From the NCBI GenBank assembly GCA_963991165.1, contig CAXDOW010000051.1, forward strand, positions 1 to 13,393: a stretch of DNA of 13,393 bases, read 5' to 3'. The position numbers and the translations under genes were made by a program. Below, in pieces: positions 1-7,776 of the stretch. The notes beneath the pieces were generated by a model that made no database searches, was not told the DNA's origin, and saw only the letters and a program-made list of their open reading frames with translations. This DNA comes from GCA-2862585 sp963991165. Lineage in GTDB: Bacteria > Bacteroidota > Bacteroidia > Flavobacteriales > UBA7312. The first letter of the stretch is position 1, and each line of letters begins with the position of its first letter.

Positions 1-29
1 ATCGTAATTTTTAAACATTCACTGAGTGC

Positions 30-1073
30 TTATTGTTCAGGATATCCCCCCGACACCAGCATAACGGTTGTTGCCACCTCATCATTGATATCAAGTTCCT
101 GTTTATCAAAAGTATTGCTTGCAATACCTTCAAATACTTTTAGTAAATCGGACTTTATTCTTGGCATGACGACTTCCGTTTCAGGGTCACCCATTCGCAC
201 ATTATATTCAATTACATACGGCTCATCGTGTACCTTCATAAGGCCAATAAACAAAAATCCTTGATAGTGAACGCCTTCCTTTTGTAACCCTTGTAAAGTA
301 GGTTTGATAATTTGATGCTCCACTTTCTTCATAAAGCTAGAGTCAGCAAAAGGAACAGGCGAAATGGCTCCCATGCCACCAGTGTTTAGGCCCGTATCGC
401 CCTCACCGATGCGTTTGTAATCCTTAGCGCTAGGCAACAATTTATAGTTTTTGCCGTCTGTTAGCACAAATACTGATAATTCAATTCCATCTAAAAATTC
501 TTCGATTACTACCGTCGAGCTGGCTTCACCAAACTTGGCGTCTTTGAGCATATCGTTGAGAGCATCTTTGGCTTCTTTCAACTCATTGAGAATGAGAACT
601 CCTTTGCCTGCAGCCAAACCATCGGCCTTGAGGACATAAGGCGGCGATAAGTTGTCCAAAAATGAATAGCCAGATTCTATGGTGTCGAGAGAAAAACTTT
701 GATAGGCCGCCGTTGGAATTTGGTGTCGTTGCATGAATTGTTTGGAAAAGTCTTTGCTCCCTTCCAGTTGAGCGCCTTGTTGTGAGGGGCCAATGACACA
801 TACTTTTTGTAAGTCACAATCGTTTTGAAAAAAATCGTAAATCCCATTGACAAGTGGTAATTCTGGGCCTACAACAAGCATATCCACATTATGTTCTATG
901 ACGACCGATTTAATGAGTTCAAAATCGCTAATGTCAATAGCAATATTACGCCCTAACTTCTCTGTTCCGGCGTTTCCGGGTGCAATGAATAATTGTTTGC
1001 ACAAACTGCTTTGTGCTATTTTCCAACTCAATGCGTGTTCTCTACCTCCTGATCCTAAAACAAGTACATTCAT
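30..1073 (-). CDS. purD: Phosphoribosylamine-glycine ligase (GARS), C-terminally shortened
   Basis: PurD joins phosphoribosylamine and glycine using ATP, the second step of cytoplasmic purine synthesis. The N-terminal signature GSGGREHAL lies at residues 7-15, APGNAGT at 31-37 and VGPELPLVNG at 68-77. The ATP-grasp core follows, with GLAAGKG near 152-158 and the metal-site stretch EYNVRMGDPETE at 289-300. The frame ends with TAA at 30-32, just after SGGYPEQ (residues 341-347). Family members are usually about 420-430 residues and continue from this point through the C-terminal domain, so roughly 75-80 residues are missing. In frame beyond the stop, the nine remaining codons to the window edge are open but do not clearly resemble the usual continuation. 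The gene starts 3 bp after the carboxylase stop codon, so the two are probably cotranscribed. Identity is certain; whether the product is functional, broken or split is not. Confidence 0.9.
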   Translation of the reverse strand: MNVLVLGSGGREHALSWKIAQSSLCKQLFIAPGNAGTEKLGRNIAIDISDFELIKSVVIEHNVDMLVVGPELPLVNGIYDFFQNDCDLQKVCVIGPSQQGAQLEGSKDFSKQFMQRHQIPTAAYQSFSLDTIESGYSFLDNLSPPYVLKADGLAAGKGVLILNELKEAKDALNDMLKDAKFGEASSTVVIEEFLDGIELSVFVLTDGKNYKLLPSAKDYKRIGEGDTGLNTGGMGAISPVPFADSSFMKKVEHQIIKPTLQGLQKEGVHYQGFLFIGLMKVHDEPYVIEYNVRMGDPETEVVMPRIKSDLLKVFEGIASNTFDKQELDINDEVATTVMLVSGGYPEQ

Positions 1074-1076
1074 AGC

Positions 1077-2618
1077 TTACAATGGAATATTTCCGTGTTT
1101 CTTTTTGGGAAGCGTATCTACTTTATTTTCTAACATTTTAAATGCCTTTATTAGTTTTTTTCGACTGGTTGCTGGGTCGATAACCTCATCGACATATCCT
1201 CTGGCTGCAGCATTGTAGGGGTGCGCAAACAAGTCCGCATATTCTGCTTCTTTTTCTTTCCATTTTGCATCGGAATTGGTGGCCTCCTTAATTTCTTTTC
1301 TAAAGATGATTTCAGCAGCTCCTTTTGCCCCCATTACTGCTATTTCGGCTGTGGGCCAAGCATAATTGAGGTCTGCTCCTATATGTTTTGAATTCATCAC
1401 ATCATAGGCCCCACCATAAGCTTTACGAGTAATTAGGGTAACTCGAGGTACCGTTGCTTCGCTGAAAGCGTATAATAGTTTTGCCCCATTGTTAATAATC
1501 CCATTCCACTCTTGATCGGTGCCTGGCAAAAATCCAGGAACGTCTTCCAATACCAGAAGAGGAATGTTAAAACTATCACAAAAGCGAACAAAACGAGCAG
1601 CTTTGTTGGAGGCATGATTATCTAGTACACCAGCTAAAAATGCTGGTTGATTGGCAACAATTCCTATGGATCGTCCTGCTAAACGACCAAAACCACAAAC
1701 GATGTTTTCAGCATAGTCTTGATGGACTTCAAAAAAGGAATGGTCGTCAATAATTCCATTTACCACTTCTTTCATGTCGTATGGTTGATTAGGATTGTCT
1801 GGAACTATTTCTTGTAATTTAAGTCGACTTTCATCGACACTGGTATAATTTAAACTCGGCGGTTCTTCCTCACAGTTTTGAGGGATGTACGACAATAGTT
1901 TTTTAAGGTTGTTAATGAGCTCAATTTCATTGGCCGAGGTGAAATGAGCTACTCCCGATTTGGTAGCATGGGTGTTAGCTCCTCCCAATTCTTCTGCTGT
2001 TACTTCTTCGTGGGTAACGGTTTTGACCACATTAGGGCCAGTTACAAACATATAGGAAGTGTTTTCAACCATCATGATAAAGTCAGTGAGTGCAGGGGAA
2101 TAAACCGCTCCTCCAGCACAGGGGCCCATAATAGCTGATAATTGCGGTACAACACCACTGGCTCGTGTATTTCGATAAAAAATATCGGCATAGCCCCCAA
2201 GAGAAACTACCCCTTCTTGAATACGTGCACCACCACTGTCGTTAAGGCCTATGATAGGGGCTCCATTTTTCATGGCCATGTCCATTATTTTGCAAATTTT
2301 CTCGGCGTGTGCTTCAGCTAATGATCCTCCCAACACCGTAAAATCTTGAGCATAGACGTAAACTAAACGCCCATCAATGGTTCCATAACCTGTAACAACG
2401 CCATCCCCCAAAAACTGCTGCTTATCTAAGCCAAAGTTGGTGGAACGATGGGTTACTAACATTCCCAATTCTTCAAAAGAGCCTTCGTCCATGAGAAAGT
2501 GTATTCTTTCTCTGGCTGTGAGCTTTCCTTTTGCATGTTGAGCATCTATTCGTTTCTGCCCCCCACCTAAATGAGCTTCTGCCTTTTTATTTTCAAGTAA
2601 ATTGAGTTTATCTTTCAT
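1077..2618 (-). CDS. pccB: Acyl-CoA carboxylase carboxyltransferase (beta) subunit, propionyl-CoA carboxylase type
   Basis: This 513-residue protein has the length and architecture of the carboxyltransferase subunit of biotin-dependent acyl-CoA carboxylases. It moves carboxyl from carboxybiotin to an acyl-CoA, most likely propionyl-CoA to give methylmalonyl-CoA. Motifs seen are LTARERI (33-39), NDSGGARIQEG (126-136), GPCAGGAVYSPA (165-176), a second glycine-rich half with PGFLPGTDQE (361-370), and RKAYGGAYDVM (398-408). The Asp in GGAYDVM (D406) is at the position that, in actinobacterial homologues, favours propionyl-CoA over acetyl-CoA; applying that here is inference. The C-terminus KKHGNIPL is typical of the family. 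No biotin-carboxylase partner is adjacent, and the accB at the other end of the window belongs to acetyl-CoA carboxylase. The start overlaps the 3' end of the upstream acetyltransferase by 11 bp. The decarboxylase subunit MmdA is an alternative name for near-identical proteins. Confidence 0.92.
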   Translation of the reverse strand: MKDKLNLLENKKAEAHLGGGQKRIDAQHAKGKLTARERIHFLMDEGSFEELGMLVTHRSTNFGLDKQQFLGDGVVTGYGTIDGRLVYVYAQDFTVLGGSLAEAHAEKICKIMDMAMKNGAPIIGLNDSGGARIQEGVVSLGGYADIFYRNTRASGVVPQLSAIMGPCAGGAVYSPALTDFIMMVENTSYMFVTGPNVVKTVTHEEVTAEELGGANTHATKSGVAHFTSANEIELINNLKKLLSYIPQNCEEEPPSLNYTSVDESRLKLQEIVPDNPNQPYDMKEVVNGIIDDHSFFEVHQDYAENIVCGFGRLAGRSIGIVANQPAFLAGVLDNHASNKAARFVRFCDSFNIPLLVLEDVPGFLPGTDQEWNGIINNGAKLLYAFSEATVPRVTLITRKAYGGAYDVMNSKHIGADLNYAWPTAEIAVMGAKGAAEIIFRKEIKEATNSDAKWKEKEAEYADLFAHPYNAAARGYVDEVIDPATSRKKLIKAFKMLENKVDTLPKKKHGNIPL

Positions 2619-3147
2619 AATGTTTTGTTAATGCATAGAGTTTGGCATTAATTGCTTTTCCCTCTTTTAAATAATAATTCGTTAAACAGTTTCCTTCCAA
2701 TACGAAGTTACACTTTTCTAAGACTTTTTGAGAGGCCAGATTATGCTCAAAGATAGTAGCCGTGATTCGTATCAAATTAAACTGTTGAAAGGCGTATTGA
2801 CAAACTGATTGAAGAACGTCGGTCATTATCCCTTTTCCCCAGTAGGGTTTTGCTAACCAGTAGCCAATTTCTGATTTGTGGCTTTTAATGCCATTGTGGA
2901 AACCGATTACTCCTATCAATTGGTGATTTGAATTACGAATGGCCCAATTGACTAATCTGCCGTGTTCAATGTGTGACTTCTCAAAATAGTCAACAATGTA
3001 TTCAGCATCTTTGATGGTATAGGGAAAAGGAATGTTTAAGGTCGTATTGTAAATTTCCTTGTCCGCCAAATAATTTACCATAGCATGGCAATCGTTCATT
3101 GTGGTTTGGGAGAGACTGATATTTTCATTGACTTTAATAACGGACAT
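2608..3147 (-). CDS. GNAT-family N-acetyltransferase, RimJ/RimL-like
   Basis: This 179-residue protein looks like a single-domain GNAT acetyltransferase of the RimJ/RimL type, which transfers acetyl from acetyl-CoA to an amine, often a protein N-terminus. The acetyl-CoA loop is visible as EIGYWLAKPYWGKGI (93-107), with the pyrophosphate-binding signature YWGKG. It is followed by the usual NLASQKVLEKCNF (136-148). There the common LEKxGF reads LEKCNF, an Asn in place of the usual Gly, a minor departure. The substrate cannot be told from sequence. Its ATG shares one base with the yebC stop (TAATG), and its 3' end overlaps the carboxylase gene by 11 bp, so it sits in the middle of a translationally coupled cluster. 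Its cluster partners do not reveal its target. Confidence 0.85.
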   Translation of the reverse strand: MSVIKVNENISLSQTTMNDCHAMVNYLADKEIYNTTLNIPFPYTIKDAEYIVDYFEKSHIEHGRLVNWAIRNSNHQLIGVIGFHNGIKSHKSEIGYWLAKPYWGKGIMTDVLQSVCQYAFQQFNLIRITATIFEHNLASQKVLEKCNFVLEGNCLTNYYLKEGKAINAKLYALTKHYER

Positions 3148-3890
3148 TATTCGTCTAAATTAGCAAGGACTTCTTCGGTCATTTGCAAGTTATGGAAAAC
3201 ATTTTGCACGTCTTCGTCCTCTTCTAGCTTATCAATGAGTTTTAAAACTTGTTTGGCTTGTTCTAATCCTAATGTTTTGGTGGTGTTGGGAAAGCGTTGT
3301 AAATCCGAGCTTTGTAATTCTATGTTCATGCTTTCTAGTTGCTTTTGCATATTGCTAAAGTCGGTGAAATCGGTCGTAACTGTAATGATTGAATCCTCCA
3401 GTTCTAATTCTTCTAATCCAGAATCTATGAGTTCCATTTCTAGTTCGTCTGTCTCCAAATTATCGGGTTTATTAAAAGAAAAGACAGCTTTTCGATCAAA
3501 AATGAATTCTAAGGAGCCATTGGTTCCTAAGTTGCCTTCACATTTATTGAAATAGGATCGAACATTGGCTACGGTTCGATTATTGTTGTCGGTAGTGCAC
3601 TCTACAAAGATAGCAACTCCATGTGGAGCATAGCCCTCTAGGGTCATCTCTACATAGTTGGTGGAGTCCGCACCTGATGCTTTTTTAATGGCACGCTCAA
3701 CGTTGTCTTTGGGCATGTTAGCGACTTTGGCGTTTTGTATAACCGCTCTTAGTCGTGCATTGGTTTCTGGGTTTGGCCCTCCTTCTTTAACGGCCATGCT
3801 TATGTCTTTACCAATGCGTGTGAAGGTTTTGGCCATAGCTGACCAACGCTTTAGTTTTCTAGCTTTACGAAATTCAAAGGCTCTTCCCAT
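3147..3890 (-). CDS. yebC: YebC/PmpR family protein
   Basis: This 247-residue protein belongs to the YebC/PmpR/TACO1 family. Members were first described as DNA-binding transcription regulators and are now also linked to translation of difficult peptide stretches on the ribosome. The N-terminus MGRAFEFRKARKLKRWSAM, then AKTFTRIGKDI and KEGGPNPETNARLR, is the Bacteroidota form of the family signature (many other bacteria begin MAGHSKWANIKHRK). NMPKDNVERAIKKASG and EGYAPHGVAIFVE are further family blocks. Downstream of the family core the protein is acidic, ending in a Glu/Asp-rich tail. It lies 37 bp downstream of lepA, another translation factor. On the minus strand of that gap, TATCTTG (plus-strand 3917-3923) resembles a -7 promoter element one base short; this is weak. 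The stop codon overlaps the acetyltransferase start by one base. Confidence 0.95.
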   Translation of the reverse strand: MGRAFEFRKARKLKRWSAMAKTFTRIGKDISMAVKEGGPNPETNARLRAVIQNAKVANMPKDNVERAIKKASGADSTNYVEMTLEGYAPHGVAIFVECTTDNNNRTVANVRSYFNKCEGNLGTNGSLEFIFDRKAVFSFNKPDNLETDELEMELIDSGLEELELEDSIITVTTDFTDFSNMQKQLESMNIELQSSDLQRFPNTTKTLGLEQAKQVLKLIDKLEEDEDVQNVFHNLQMTEEVLANLDE

Positions 3891-3927
3891 GTGTCATTTT
3901 TTAACGATTGAAAAGGCAAGATATAAA

Positions 3928-5718
3928 TTAGTCGTCTAATTTTAAAACAGCTAAAAAAGCAGATTGTGGAACTTCCACGCTTCCAATTTGACGCATTTTT
4001 TTCTTTCCTTTCTTTTGTTTTTCAAGTAATTTTCGCTTTCGAGTTATATCGCCACCATAGCATTTTGCAGTAACATCTTTTCGGAGGGCTTTTACGGTTT
4101 CTCTGGAAATTATTTTAGCCCCTATGGCCGATTGAATGGCAATATCAAATTGTTGTCGAGGAATGAGTTCTTTGAGCTTCAAACAAATTTTCTTTCCTAG
4201 GGTGTAGGCATTGTCTCTGTGAATGAGGGCGGACAGTGCATCAACCTGATCGCCATTAAGTAAGATGTCTAATTTGGCCAAATTCGATTGACGGTATTCT
4301 AAGGGGAAATAATCAAAGGAAGCATATCCTCTTGAAATACTTTTTAGTCGGTCATAAAAATCAAAGACAATCTCTCCAAGTGGCATTTCGAAGGTCAGTT
4401 CTACTCTGTCGGTGGTTAAATAGACCTGATTGGTCAGAATGCCTCTTTTTTCTATACACAAGGACATGACGACACCAACATAATCGGATTTAGTGATAAT
4501 TTGTGCTTTAATAAACGGCTCTTCCACATACTCTAATAAAGAGGGGTCGGGCAAATCGGATGGATTATTGATGGGTAATTTTTCTTGCTTTTTGGTAAAG
4601 GCAAAATAAGACACGTTGGGTACCGTCGTAATGACTGTCATATCGAACTCTCTCTCCAATCGTTCTTGTATTATTTCCATGTGTAGCATTCCCAAAAAAC
4701 CGCAGCGAAAGCCAAAGCCCAAAGCAGCCGATGATTCTGGCTCAAAAGTTAATGAGGCATCATTGAGTTGTAACTTTTCCATGGATGAACGTAATTCCTC
4801 ATAATCCTCTGTATCGACCGGATAAATCCCTGCAAACACCATGGGTTTAACCTCTTCAAATCCTTGAATGGCTTCTTGAGATGGCCGTTCAACTAAGGTG
4901 ATGGTATCTCCTACTTTAACTTCTCGAGCATCTTTAATACCCGAAATGATGTATCCAACTTCGCCAGTTGATAATTCTTTTCTAGGTTCTTGTTTAAATT
5001 TTAGAGCTCCTATCTCGTCGGCATAATAGCTTTTACCTGTCGCCATAAATTGAACTTGTTGTCCTTTTTTTATGCTTCCATTGACCACTTTGAAGTAGGC
5101 CTCAATACCTCTAAACGAATTATAGACCGAATCAAAAATCATAGCTTGTAAGGGTGCTTCTACGTTTCCTTTTGGTGCTGGTATTCGATCTACTATGGCT
5201 TTTAAAATATCTTCAACGCCTAGGCCTGTTTTGGCAGAAGCAGGAATAATATCATCTCTATCGCAACCGATGAGGTCAATGATTTGATCTTTTACCAATT
5301 CTGGTTCTGCTGAGGGTAGGTCAATTTTATTGAGAATGGGAATAATTTCTAAATCGTTTTCTAAAGCCAAATACAAGTTTGAAATGGTTTGGGCTTGTAT
5401 GCCCTGTGCGGCATCGACTACTAATAATGCCCCTTCACAGGCCGCTATTGAACGAGACACTTCGTAAGAAAAGTCAACATGTCCTGGAGTGTCTATAAGG
5501 TTTAAAACAAATGATTGACTGTTAAACTCATAATTCATCTGAATGGCATGACTTTTGATAGTTATACCTCTTTCACGTTCCAGGTCCATATCGTCAAGCA
5601 ATTGATCTTGAGCTTCTCGTTCAGTGATGGCGCCAGTAGCTCCTAACAATCGATCTGCCAGAGTACTTTTACCATGATCTATGTGGGCAATTATGCAAAA
5701 ATTTCGAATATTTTTCAT
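3928..5718 (-). CDS. lepA: Elongation factor 4, ribosome-associated GTPase LepA
   Basis: LepA (EF4) is a translational GTPase that acts on the ribosome, back-translocating it or aiding 30S biogenesis. With the ATG at 5718 the protein is 596 residues, normal for the family, and starts with the conserved MKNIRNFCIIAHIDHGKST. GTPase motifs are G1 AHIDHGKST (11-19), G3 DTPGHVDF (76-83), G4 NKID (130-133) and G5 SAK (161-163). The LepA-specific C-terminal block is present (AKCYGGDITRKRKLLEKQKKG, then VPQSAFLAVLKLDD). An in-frame TTG at 5727 would add MHW, but it lies inside a -7 promoter element and falls outside the conserved N-terminus, so I reject it. The stop lies 37 bp before yebC. No frameshift or missing motif is seen. 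Confidence 0.98.
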   Translation of the reverse strand: MKNIRNFCIIAHIDHGKSTLADRLLGATGAITEREAQDQLLDDMDLERERGITIKSHAIQMNYEFNSQSFVLNLIDTPGHVDFSYEVSRSIAACEGALLVVDAAQGIQAQTISNLYLALENDLEIIPILNKIDLPSAEPELVKDQIIDLIGCDRDDIIPASAKTGLGVEDILKAIVDRIPAPKGNVEAPLQAMIFDSVYNSFRGIEAYFKVVNGSIKKGQQVQFMATGKSYYADEIGALKFKQEPRKELSTGEVGYIISGIKDAREVKVGDTITLVERPSQEAIQGFEEVKPMVFAGIYPVDTEDYEELRSSMEKLQLNDASLTFEPESSAALGFGFRCGFLGMLHMEIIQERLEREFDMTVITTVPNVSYFAFTKKQEKLPINNPSDLPDPSLLEYVEEPFIKAQIITKSDYVGVVMSLCIEKRGILTNQVYLTTDRVELTFEMPLGEIVFDFYDRLKSISRGYASFDYFPLEYRQSNLAKLDILLNGDQVDALSALIHRDNAYTLGKKICLKLKELIPRQQFDIAIQSAIGAKIISRETVKALRKDVTAKCYGGDITRKRKLLEKQKKGKKKMRQIGSVEVPQSAFLAVLKLDD

Positions 5719-5724
5719 CCAGTG

Positions 5725-5732
5725 CAAAAATA
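5725..5732 (-). promoter_or_regulatory. Bacteroidota -7 promoter element for lepA
   Basis: The minus strand reads TATTTTTG, an exact fit to the TAnnTTTG element used by the primary sigma factor of Bacteroidota. Only six bases separate it from the lepA ATG, so a start at the usual distance would leave a leader of zero to a few bases. No clear TTG -33 element is visible at the expected spacing. Confidence 0.5.
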
Positions 5733-5771
5733 TGGAAAATTCACACTATTTGATAATAATTTAAGACCTGA

Positions 5772-6044
5772 TTAACGTAAAAATTTCTTGTCTATGTAAA
5801 ACGTTCCAAAAGGAATGATGGAAGCCACATACACCCAAAATGTTTGCCAATCTGTCCAAAAGTAGCGATCCCTTAAATAAAAAGCCATGAAAATGTAGGC
5901 CATAAATAACAGACCGTGAGGCATGCCTAGTAATTCGACGAAAGATTCTTCTCCAGAAATGTATTTTAGGGGAACTGCAACAAATAACAAAAGGATGTAA
6001 GATAGACCTTCAAGTAGAGCAACTAATCGGAAAAGCGTTTTCAT
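5772..6044 (-). CDS. DUF3817 small membrane protein
   Basis: This 90-residue hydrophobic protein matches the DUF3817 pattern: RLVALLEGLSYILLL at the N-terminus, then a central PHG (42-44) leading into a second hydrophobic stretch. Three membrane segments are likely, at about 6-26, 44-57 and 68-84. Charged loops (GEES, RDRYFW) lie between them and the tail (DKKFLR) is basic. The family has no established function that I know of; homologues are often found as short integral membrane proteins next to housekeeping genes. Its ATG overlaps the ribE stop in an ATGA arrangement, so it is probably translated together with ribE as the last gene of the mqnC-ribE operon. That context does not by itself show a role in riboflavin or quinone metabolism. 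Confidence 0.8.
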   Translation of the reverse strand: MKTLFRLVALLEGLSYILLLFVAVPLKYISGEESFVELLGMPHGLLFMAYIFMAFYLRDRYFWTDWQTFWVYVASIIPFGTFYIDKKFLR

Positions 6045-6619
6045 GTGTTAAGTTTGGTTATATACTTACCTATAATATCGAATTCCAAATTTACTTTTTT
6101 TCCGACAATTAGCGAATTAAAATTTGTGTTTTCGTAAGTATAAGGGATAATCGCTACCGAAAAAGTGTGTTGCTTTGAGTTGACAACGGTCAGACTGACC
6201 CCATCGATACAGATAGATCCTTTTTCGACAGTTATATGTTGGGAAGGTTGGTATTCAAAGCTAAAGGTGTGCCAGCCATTTTCTTGGCTCTTTTGAGTGC
6301 AGATGGCCGTTTGGTCAACGTGTCCCTGTACAATATGTCCATCGAGTCGATCGCCTATTTTCATGCATCGCTCTAAATTGACAACATCTCCTATCTGTAG
6401 GTCGCCAAGCGTTGTTTTGTCTAGAGTTTCTTTTATGGCTGTTACGGTGTAGATATCGCCTTGAATGTGAATAACTGTCAAACAAACGCCGTTGTGAGCA
6501 ACACTCTGATCAATTCTCAGTTCTGGTGCCATACTTGCTCGCATGGAAATGTGTAAATTATCTTGTTCTTTCTCTAATGCTACGACTGTAGCTGTTTGTT
6601 CTACGATTCCAGTAAACAT
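6041..6619 (-). CDS. ribE: Riboflavin synthase, alpha chain
   Basis: Riboflavin synthase converts two molecules of 6,7-dimethyl-8-ribityllumazine into riboflavin and a pyrimidinedione, the last step of vitamin B2 synthesis. The 192-residue protein begins with the family hallmark MFTGIVE and has the expected two lumazine-binding repeats. The first contains NGVCLTV (43-49); the second, from about residue 95, contains GHIVQGHVD (94-102) and DGVSLTV (139-145). It has normal length and no obvious lesion. Its ATG directly follows the mqnC stop with no intervening base (TAA then ATG), and its TGA overlaps the DUF3817 start. Translation is therefore likely coupled along all three genes. No FMN riboswitch is visible upstream, and the layout leaves no room for one. 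Confidence 0.97.
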   Translation of the reverse strand: MFTGIVEQTATVVALEKEQDNLHISMRASMAPELRIDQSVAHNGVCLTVIHIQGDIYTVTAIKETLDKTTLGDLQIGDVVNLERCMKIGDRLDGHIVQGHVDQTAICTQKSQENGWHTFSFEYQPSQHITVEKGSICIDGVSLTVVNSKQHTFSVAIIPYTYENTNFNSLIVGKKVNLEFDIIGKYITKLNT

Positions 6620-7744
6620 TTAATAGTTGATTATTTGTTCTTTGATATCTTTTGGTACTTCTCTGAACGTGTAGTCTTGTCTTCTAAGTTGAGGTTTAAA
6701 TCCAGCTTCTTCAATCGCTGTTTGAATGGATTTATAAGTAAACCGGTGAGGAGCTCCTGCGGCAGAAACAACATTTTCTTCGATCATAATGGAGCCAAAA
6801 TCATTAGCTCCTCCATGTAAACAAAGCTGTGCTGTTTCCTTTCCTACCGTGAGCCATGAGGCCTGTATATTTTTCACATTGGGAAGCATAATTCGACTGA
6901 TAGCAATCATTCGAAGGTAGTCGTCAGATGTGGTATTGTTTTTTATACCCCTTATCCGATTTAACAAGGTGCCATCATCCATAAAAGGCCATGGAATGAA
7001 AGCCAAAAAGCCATTAGAGTCCTTAGGCTTTTCCGATTGAACCTCTCTTATCCAAACAAGGTGTTCAAAGCGTTCTTCTAAGGTTTCCACATGACCAAAC
7101 ATCATGGTAGCCGATGTGGTAATGTCTAACTGATGACAAGCACGCATTATGTCTAGCCATTCCTTTCCGGTGCACTTGCCTCGTGAAATGAGCCGTCTAA
7201 CTCGATCATTAAGAATTTCAGCACCTGCTCCTGGTAAGCTATCCATACCAGCTTCTTTAAGGGCTGAAAGAACCTCAAGATGTGATTTATTTTCCAGCTT
7301 ACAGATATGAGCTACTTCTGGTGGGCCAAGTGCATGAAGACGTATTTGTGGGTATAAAGATTTCAAGTCTTTAAATAGCTTAGTGTAAAATTCCAACCCT
7401 AATTCAGGGTGGTGACCACCCTGTAATAGTAATTGATCCCCTCCATAAGTGATAGTTTCTTCAATTTTTGTTTTGTATTGTTCTATGGTGGTAATGTACA
7501 CTTCTGGATGACCAGGTGGACGAAAAAAATTGCAAAATTTACAGTTGGCAATACAGGCATTAGTAGTATTAACATTTCTATCTATTTGCCACGTGACTAT
7601 TTGCTCGGGTTTTTGAATTTTTCTTAACTCGTTAGCTACCCACATCAATTCTGCTGTTGAACCATTTTCAAACAAGAATTGACCTTCGTCAGCTGACAAA
7701 AAATCAAATGCCAATGCCTTTTTCAATAACTGGTCTGTATTCAT
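6620..7744 (-). CDS. mqnC: Cyclic dehypoxanthine futalosine synthase (radical SAM)
   Basis: MqnC is a radical SAM enzyme of the futalosine route to menaquinone; it cyclises dehypoxanthine futalosine. The 374-residue protein has the cluster motif CIANCKFC (Cys64, Cys68, Cys71) directly followed by FFRPPGHPE. Further blocks are LLLQGGHHPELGLEFY (105-120), DSLPGAGAEIL (168-178), TSATMMFGHVET (210-221), FIPWPF (249-254) and HGGANDFGSIMIEENVVSAAG (310-330). The FRPPGHPE and ASWLTVGKE blocks fit MqnC better than the related MqnE or CofH, although the three are close relatives. Its presence implies that this organism makes menaquinone by the futalosine pathway; the other mqn genes are not in the window. 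It is first in an operon with ribE and DUF3817 and is transcribed away from the aminopeptidase gene from an interlocked promoter region. Confidence 0.92.
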   Translation of the reverse strand: MNTDQLLKKALAFDFLSADEGQFLFENGSTAELMWVANELRKIQKPEQIVTWQIDRNVNTTNACIANCKFCNFFRPPGHPEVYITTIEQYKTKIEETITYGGDQLLLQGGHHPELGLEFYTKLFKDLKSLYPQIRLHALGPPEVAHICKLENKSHLEVLSALKEAGMDSLPGAGAEILNDRVRRLISRGKCTGKEWLDIMRACHQLDITTSATMMFGHVETLEERFEHLVWIREVQSEKPKDSNGFLAFIPWPFMDDGTLLNRIRGIKNNTTSDDYLRMIAISRIMLPNVKNIQASWLTVGKETAQLCLHGGANDFGSIMIEENVVSAAGAPHRFTYKSIQTAIEEAGFKPQLRRQDYTFREVPKDIKEQIINY

Positions 7745-7754
7745 CTAAAATGCC

Positions 7755-7762
7755 TAATTTTG
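7755..7762 (+). promoter_or_regulatory. -7 promoter element for aminopeptidase-pdxA operon
   Basis: TAATTTTG is an exact TAnnTTTG match. Exactly 24 bases separate it from the pepA ATG at 7787. It overlaps the in-frame TTG at 7760, which argues that the TTG is not a start codon. No good TTG -33 element is seen upstream, within the first codons of mqnC on the other strand. Confidence 0.55.
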
Positions 7763-7768
7763 GAGGTA

Positions 7769-7776
7769 CAAAAATA
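7769..7776 (-). promoter_or_regulatory. -7 promoter element for mqnC operon
   Basis: The minus strand reads TATTTTTG, an exact TAnnTTTG match. Exactly 24 bases separate it from the mqnC ATG. A possible TTTG -33 partner (CAAA on the plus strand at 7803-7806) is about 26 bp away, longer than usual. The element faces the pepA one across six bases. Confidence 0.55.

Noticed and set aside
20..28. CACTGAGTG palindrome as an insertion-sequence end next to the purD stop
   Set aside because: A 9-bp palindrome occurs easily by chance, and no transposase, longer inverted repeat or target duplication is visible in the 29 bases available.
847..1218. A 123-codon open frame on the plus strand across the purD-pccB junction
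   Set aside because: It is fully antisense to two conserved genes and has no recognisable domain or promoter element.
3085..3555. A 156-codon open frame on the plus strand, rich in serine
   Set aside because: It lies antisense to the well-supported yebC and acetyltransferase genes. Its Ser runs are the complement of the acidic Glu/Asp-rich part of YebC, and it has no family resemblance.
7762..7766. GGAGG as a Shine-Dalgarno site for the aminopeptidase gene
   Set aside because: It ends 20 bases before the ATG at 7787, too far for a ribosome site. Its first G is the last base of the TAATTTTG promoter box, and the rest lies in the short gap between the two boxes, at or before the predicted transcript start.
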